Shown piece by piece: positions 5,414 to 8,156 of a DNA stretch of 8,156 bases (positions are counted from its first letter, which is position 1; each line of letters opens with the position of its first letter). The translations under genes and the position numbers were made by a program. The stretch lies in assembly GCA_902796815.1 (NCBI GenBank), contig CADBQL010000314.1, positions 1 through 8,156 of the forward strand, given 5' to 3'. The notes beneath the pieces are model-generated. The model was given only the letters and a program-made list of their open reading frames with translations, made no database searches and was not told the DNA's origin. The DNA is from an uncultured Coriobacteriaceae bacterium. Lineage in GTDB: Bacteria > Actinomycetota > Coriobacteriia > Coriobacteriales > Eggerthellaceae.

Positions 5414-6961
5414 ATGGCAATCAAGAAGCATGAAGACATTCGCCTAAACGTGAAGCCGTTGTTCCTGACCCTATACCACGAGTACGTCTTCGAGGGTCCC
5501 TGCCGCTTTGGCGAAGGCATGCAGCTCGAAAAGGAATTCGACCTGCACATGGCCGCCGAGAAGTTCAAAGGCTGGTACGCGCAACTGCAGGCTGCCATGC
5601 CCGCTGACGTCGTGAACCTTCTCGAGCCGGTCAAGGTCGAGCGCGACGAGCAGTTCTTGACCAAAGACGAAATGATCGAAAAACTCGCCGAAGGCAGCGA
5701 GGACGTCGACTTGTACTACATCGGCTACGCCAGCCGTCCGTACGACCTCGCACTCGAGTTCGCCATGCGCGTCGGGAAGCCCTGCGCCATCACCCAGGCT
5801 TGCTGCGCCTCTGCAATCACATCGGCCGAGTTCCTCTCCCGCGGCCTCGAGTTCTACCCCTTCGAGGACTGGGCCGATGCCACCGAGTACATGACTGTCC
5901 TGCGCGCTCGCAAGGTTCTGCGTGACTCAAAAATCCTGGCCGCCACCCGTATGACAAGCGCCGTATCCGTCAGCGCCCCCGACTCCATCATCAACCCCGA
6001 AAAGATCACGGCCAAGTTCGGCACCCGCCTGCGTTACATATCAGCCCACGAGTTGCTCGACCAGATCAGCTACGATGACCCTATGAGCAACCACTGCACG
6101 CCTGGCCGCGTCGGCCTAAACCTCACCATAGAAGACGAGAAGGGCATAGACAAGCTAACGGACGAAATCATCGACGGCGCCGAAGAGTGCCAAATGACCC
6201 GCGAGATGGTGAAGAAATCCGTCGAAGCTTACTGGGGCATCAACAAGTTCCTGGATTACTTCGAATGCAACTGCTTCACCTGCCCGTGCCCCGACCTGTG
6301 CGCGACGCGCCGCCTAAACGAGAAGCAGTTCACGATGTGCCTGAATCACTCGCTCAACAACGAGCAGGGTATCCCCTCTGCCTGTGAGTACGACCTGGGC
6401 GCCCTCATTTCCAAGCTCATGCTGCAGGCCATCGGCCGCCGCCCATCCTATATGGGCAACTGCTTCACGAGCCCCATCCGCAACGGCGTGCGCGCCCCCT
6501 TGCCCAAGGCCCTGTTCTTCACGCCCGAGCATGTCGACGCGAAAACCGAAGAGCTGGGGGATGCCGAAAACGTCGTGCTGACCTTCCACTCCGTACCCAA
6601 CCGTCGTTGGAACTCGTTCGATGAGCCATTGCGCCCCTACGCCGTACGCGAGTTCGCCCGTTCCGGCTTCGGTGCCACGTTCCGCTATGAGTTCGAAGCT
6701 GACAAGGGCCAGGTCATCACCATGTGCCGCATCGACCCGACATGCGAGAAGCTTTTCGTTGCCAAAGGCACAATCCTCACCTCGATGGGCTATGGCGAGA
6801 CGAACTGCTCGATGGGCGTGTTCTTCCAGGTTAAGAACTCCAAGGACTTCTTCAAGAAGCAGGCCGCCGTCGGCAACCACATGCCGCTCATTTACGGTGA
6901 CTTCGAAGAGCAGATCATTGAACTCGGCGAGCTGCTCGGCCTGGAGATAGTGAACGCATAA
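5414..6961 (+). CDS. L-fucose/L-arabinose isomerase-like protein with unusual cysteine cluster
   Basis: This 515-residue soluble protein has the C-terminal half of the L-fucose/L-arabinose isomerase superfamily. The landmarks are SLNNEQGIPSACEYDLGAL (313-331), a VVLTFHSVP stretch (387-395), KGQVITMCRIDP (431-442) and the closing GNHMPLIYGDFEEQIIELGELLGLEI (487-512), which resembles the usual fucose-isomerase-like ending. The first 270 residues fit the superfamily less clearly. Unlike textbook sugar isomerases it has a dense cysteine run at 285-296 (Cys285, 287, 290, 292 and 296; C-x-C-x2-C-x-C-x3-C) just before the conserved CEYD, with Cys309, His312 and Cys324 near by. That could hold a metal or Fe-S cluster. 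The start at 5414 has AAAGGA seven bases upstream. SufE and SufS genes follow in the same direction. Codons end in C or G more than in the regulators, suggesting higher expression. A true isomerase activity is not established; it may be a repurposed fold. Confidence 0.75.
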   Translation: MAIKKHEDIRLNVKPLFLTLYHEYVFEGPCRFGEGMQLEKEFDLHMAAEKFKGWYAQLQAAMPADVVNLLEPVKVERDEQFLTKDEMIEKLAEGSEDVDLYYIGYASRPYDLALEFAMRVGKPCAITQACCASAITSAEFLSRGLEFYPFEDWADATEYMTVLRARKVLRDSKILAATRMTSAVSVSAPDSIINPEKITAKFGTRLRYISAHELLDQISYDDPMSNHCTPGRVGLNLTIEDEKGIDKLTDEIIDGAEECQMTREMVKKSVEAYWGINKFLDYFECNCFTCPCPDLCATRRLNEKQFTMCLNHSLNNEQGIPSACEYDLGALISKLMLQAIGRRPSYMGNCFTSPIRNGVRAPLPKALFFTPEHVDAKTEELGDAENVVLTFHSVPNRRWNSFDEPLRPYAVREFARSGFGATFRYEFEADKGQVITMCRIDPTCEKLFVAKGTILTSMGYGETNCSMGVFFQVKNSKDFFKKQAAVGNHMPLIYGDFEEQIIELGELLGLEIVNA

Positions 6962-6994
6962 CACGATTGCCCAAGCGCATCCGCATGAGGAAAC

Positions 6995-7029
6995 CTGCCC
7001 GCGACTGCTTCACGACGCGCCGCGGGCAG
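6995..7029 (+). terminator. GC-rich hairpin in the isomerase-like to small-protein gap
   Basis: CTGCCCGCG (6995-7003) and CGCGGGCAG (7021-7029) form a perfect nine-base stem around a 17-base loop. It starts 33 bases after the stop of the isomerase-like gene. No run of T follows, so it is not a classical intrinsic terminator. It may be a leaky terminator or an RNA-stabilising or processing hairpin that sets lower expression of the three downstream genes. Confidence 0.5.
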
Positions 7030-7065
7030 TGACCATCCGAAAGCAAGACGAGAGGGAATGTGCGC

Positions 7066-7500
7066 ATGACCGGGAACAAGACATTGAAGGAACGGCTTGA
7101 CCTTGCAGCGCTCGATGCAGATGCCGCCTTGAAGCAGCTGCTCGAGGGCAACCTTGATCGCAATGGGTTTCGGCGCGAGGTGAGAGCTTTCACACTGGCA
7201 AAGTTCTTCCTTACCGAAGAGGAATGTGCTGAAGCTGGCACCGAAATGCTTCTTGAACTCGCAAACGTGAGTGTCGAGAAGATGCTGCGCAATGCCGACA
7301 AGAGCGTAAAACTAGCCGAAGGGTCAACCACCTGCACGAACCAGAGCTCTACCGACATCAAGAAGGTGCTCTTGTCAATGACGCTGCAGCGCTCGCTCGG
7401 CATCAAGTTTACACCCGAGTATTCCGCAAGCCTCGAAACCATCACGCAACTTGCCGATGCCCTCTATGATGCGCGCGGAAAAGAAGAGTTCGCCCGTTAA
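7066..7500 (+). CDS. Small unknown protein with acyl-carrier-protein-like C-terminal part
   Basis: I do not recognise this 144-residue protein. It looks soluble and mostly helical, with charged amphipathic stretches at about 5-28, 33-62 and 64-84. The C-terminal part from SSTDIKKVLLSM (94-105) through LGIKFTPEYSASLETITQLADALYD (in two pieces, 111-125 and 126-135) resembles the later helices of an acyl carrier protein, where a DSL-serine carries phosphopantetheine. Ser95 could be that serine only if two extra residues are allowed before LGI; otherwise the position is Asp97. There are just two cysteines, Cys54 and Cys90. The ATG at 7066 has AGAGGGA (7051-7057) at good spacing; a GTG at 7060 is too close to it. 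The gene lies 104 bases after the isomerase-like gene and 25 bases before sufE, so it is probably cotranscribed with sufE and sufS. Confidence 0.7.
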   Translation: MTGNKTLKERLDLAALDADAALKQLLEGNLDRNGFRREVRAFTLAKFFLTEEECAEAGTEMLLELANVSVEKMLRNADKSVKLAEGSTTCTNQSSTDIKKVLLSMTLQRSLGIKFTPEYSASLETITQLADALYDARGKEEFAR

Positions 7501-7525
7501 GATCTGCAGGATGGGAGTACACGAT

Positions 7526-7945
7526 ATGGAATCCCCCCAAGCCATACAGGAGCGAATCGTTCGGGAGATCGAAGAGGCGGGCGATCCGTTCAATCAGTTC
7601 GAATACCTGCTCGCAAAGGCAAGCCAGCTCGACGAGATGCCCTTGAGCCGCAAACAGCCCAACGTGCTCGTGAAGGACTGCCAGTCCCAGGTGTGGCTGT
7701 ATCTGCACGACGTGGATGGCCGCCTGATCATCGAGGGCGACAGCGATACGCTCATGATCCGAGGAACCATTCAGATTCTGAAAGAGATGTTCGACGGTCA
7801 AGCGCCCGCGGACATCATCGCCTGCGATGTCAATTACATCCAGCGAACCGATCTGGCGTATGCGTTCGACTCCAAACGCGTCGCCGGACAAATTGCCATC
7901 ATCAAGCGAATCAAGGATTTCGCACAGACGCTTTCCGCCATCTGA
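7526..7945 (+). CDS. sufE: SufE-type cysteine desulfurase sulfur acceptor
   Basis: SufE takes persulfide sulfur from the active-site cysteine of SufS and passes it on for Fe-S cluster assembly or other sulfur transfer in the cytoplasm. The 139 residues match the family throughout: FNQFEYLLAKASQL (22-35), PNVLVKDCQSQVWL (45-58) with the acceptor Cys52 (equivalent to E. coli SufE Cys51), EGDSDTLMIRG (70-80) and the C-terminal SKRVAGQIAIIKRIKDF (116-132). Length is normal. I chose the ATG at 7526 because GGGAG (7513-7517) sits eight bases upstream; the in-frame ATG at 7511 has no properly spaced site. The sufS gene starts 26 bases after this stop, so the two should be coexpressed. Finding sufE before sufS, downstream of a metabolic-looking gene and with no sufB, sufC or sufD in view, suggests either a dedicated sulfur relay or a Suf operon continuing to the right. 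Confidence 0.93.
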   Translation: MESPQAIQERIVREIEEAGDPFNQFEYLLAKASQLDEMPLSRKQPNVLVKDCQSQVWLYLHDVDGRLIIEGDSDTLMIRGTIQILKEMFDGQAPADIIACDVNYIQRTDLAYAFDSKRVAGQIAIIKRIKDFAQTLSAI

Positions 7946-7971
7946 AAACGGCTGAATCGGAAGGAACTACC

Positions 7972-8156
7972 ATGCTGCGCATAAGCGATATCCGTAAGGA
8001 CTTTCCCATACTCAACCAGGAAGTCTTCGGACATCCTCTCGTCTACCTGGACAACGCCGCGACCATGCAAATGCCAGAACCCGTACTCCAGGCAATCATG
8101 CATCACTACCGAAACGACAATGCCAATGTGCATCGCGGCATTCACGCCCTAAGCGA
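7972..8156 (+). CDS. sufS: SufS-type cysteine desulfurase, N-terminal part (runs off right edge)
   Basis: SufS is a pyridoxal-phosphate enzyme that removes sulfur from L-cysteine, giving alanine and an enzyme persulfide that SufE accepts. Only 61 complete codons are present, but they match the type II (SufS/CsdA) N-terminus closely: IRKDFPIL (7-14), PLVYLDNAAT (22-31) and NANVHRGIHALS (50-61). The catalytic lysine and cysteine lie beyond the window. The ATG at 7972 follows GGAAGGA (7959-7965) with six-base spacing. The gene is 26 bases downstream of sufE, its expected partner. SufS and CsdA cannot be separated on this fragment; the sufE neighbour favours the Suf name. Confidence 0.92.
   Translation, partial: MLRISDIRKDFPILNQEVFGHPLVYLDNAATMQMPEPVLQAIMHHYRNDNANVHRGIHALS

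Noticed and set aside
3505..5431. Two short open frames (3505-3693 plus, 5105-5431 minus) whose translations share an LLC-x-WHN motif
   Set aside because: The shared peptide is only the two palindrome copies translated. It was useful for spotting the repeat but is not evidence of coding.
5414..6961. 2-hydroxyacyl-CoA dehydratase subunit
   Set aside because: The cysteine-rich stretch first suggested this, but the C-terminal motifs (GIPSACEYDLGAL and the GNHMPLIYGDFEEQ ending) fit the fucose/arabinose isomerase superfamily much better.
6314..6964. Minus-strand open frame of 216 codons
   Set aside because: It is a shadow of the isomerase-like gene, produced by its strong C/G bias at third codon positions.

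Overview
The window is a moderately GC-rich bacterial segment, densely coded, with short intergenic gaps and clear purine-rich ribosome binding sites. The gene types (two large PucR/CdaR-type regulators, a URO-D-family protein of the corrinoid-methyltransferase kind, a DASS-type anion transporter and a Suf-type sulfur relay) suggest an anaerobic gut actinobacterium, most likely of the Eggerthellaceae (class Coriobacteriia). That placement is inferred from gene style, not from a marker gene.

Layout. Two gene groups point away from a 219-base divergent intergenic region (3488-3706). On the minus strand, reading leftward, are regulator 1 (2009-3487), a 273-base gap with candidate control sites, a URO-D-family protein (617-1735), and the first 201 residues of a DASS/SLC13-type membrane transporter that runs off the left edge (1-604). 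The last two are 12 bases apart and probably form one operon. On the plus strand are regulator 2 (3707-5302), a protein with an L-fucose/L-arabinose isomerase-like C-terminal domain (5414-6961), a small helical protein with an acyl-carrier-protein-like tail (7066-7500), SufE (7526-7945) and the start of SufS (7972 to the right edge).

Control. The clearest unexplained signal is a 23-base palindrome present twice. One copy (3601-3623) has perfect 11-base arms and lies before regulator 2. The other (5280-5302) matches it at 19 of 23 positions, lies before the isomerase-like operon, and ends exactly on the stop codon of regulator 2. Each is centred about 63-64 bases upstream of the -10 element I would pick for the next gene. 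The simplest reading is one DNA-binding protein, perhaps regulator 2 itself, acting at both promoters from about -75.

How the genes may work together (inference). The transporter would import an organic anion. The URO-D-family protein and the isomerase-like protein would act on it or its products. SufE/SufS would supply sulfur, possibly for an Fe-S centre bound by the unusual cysteine cluster in the isomerase-like protein. Regulator 2 also carries a five-cysteine insertion in its middle domain. No substrate can be named from the sequence. I found no rRNA, tRNA, insertion sequence, CRISPR array or replication origin.
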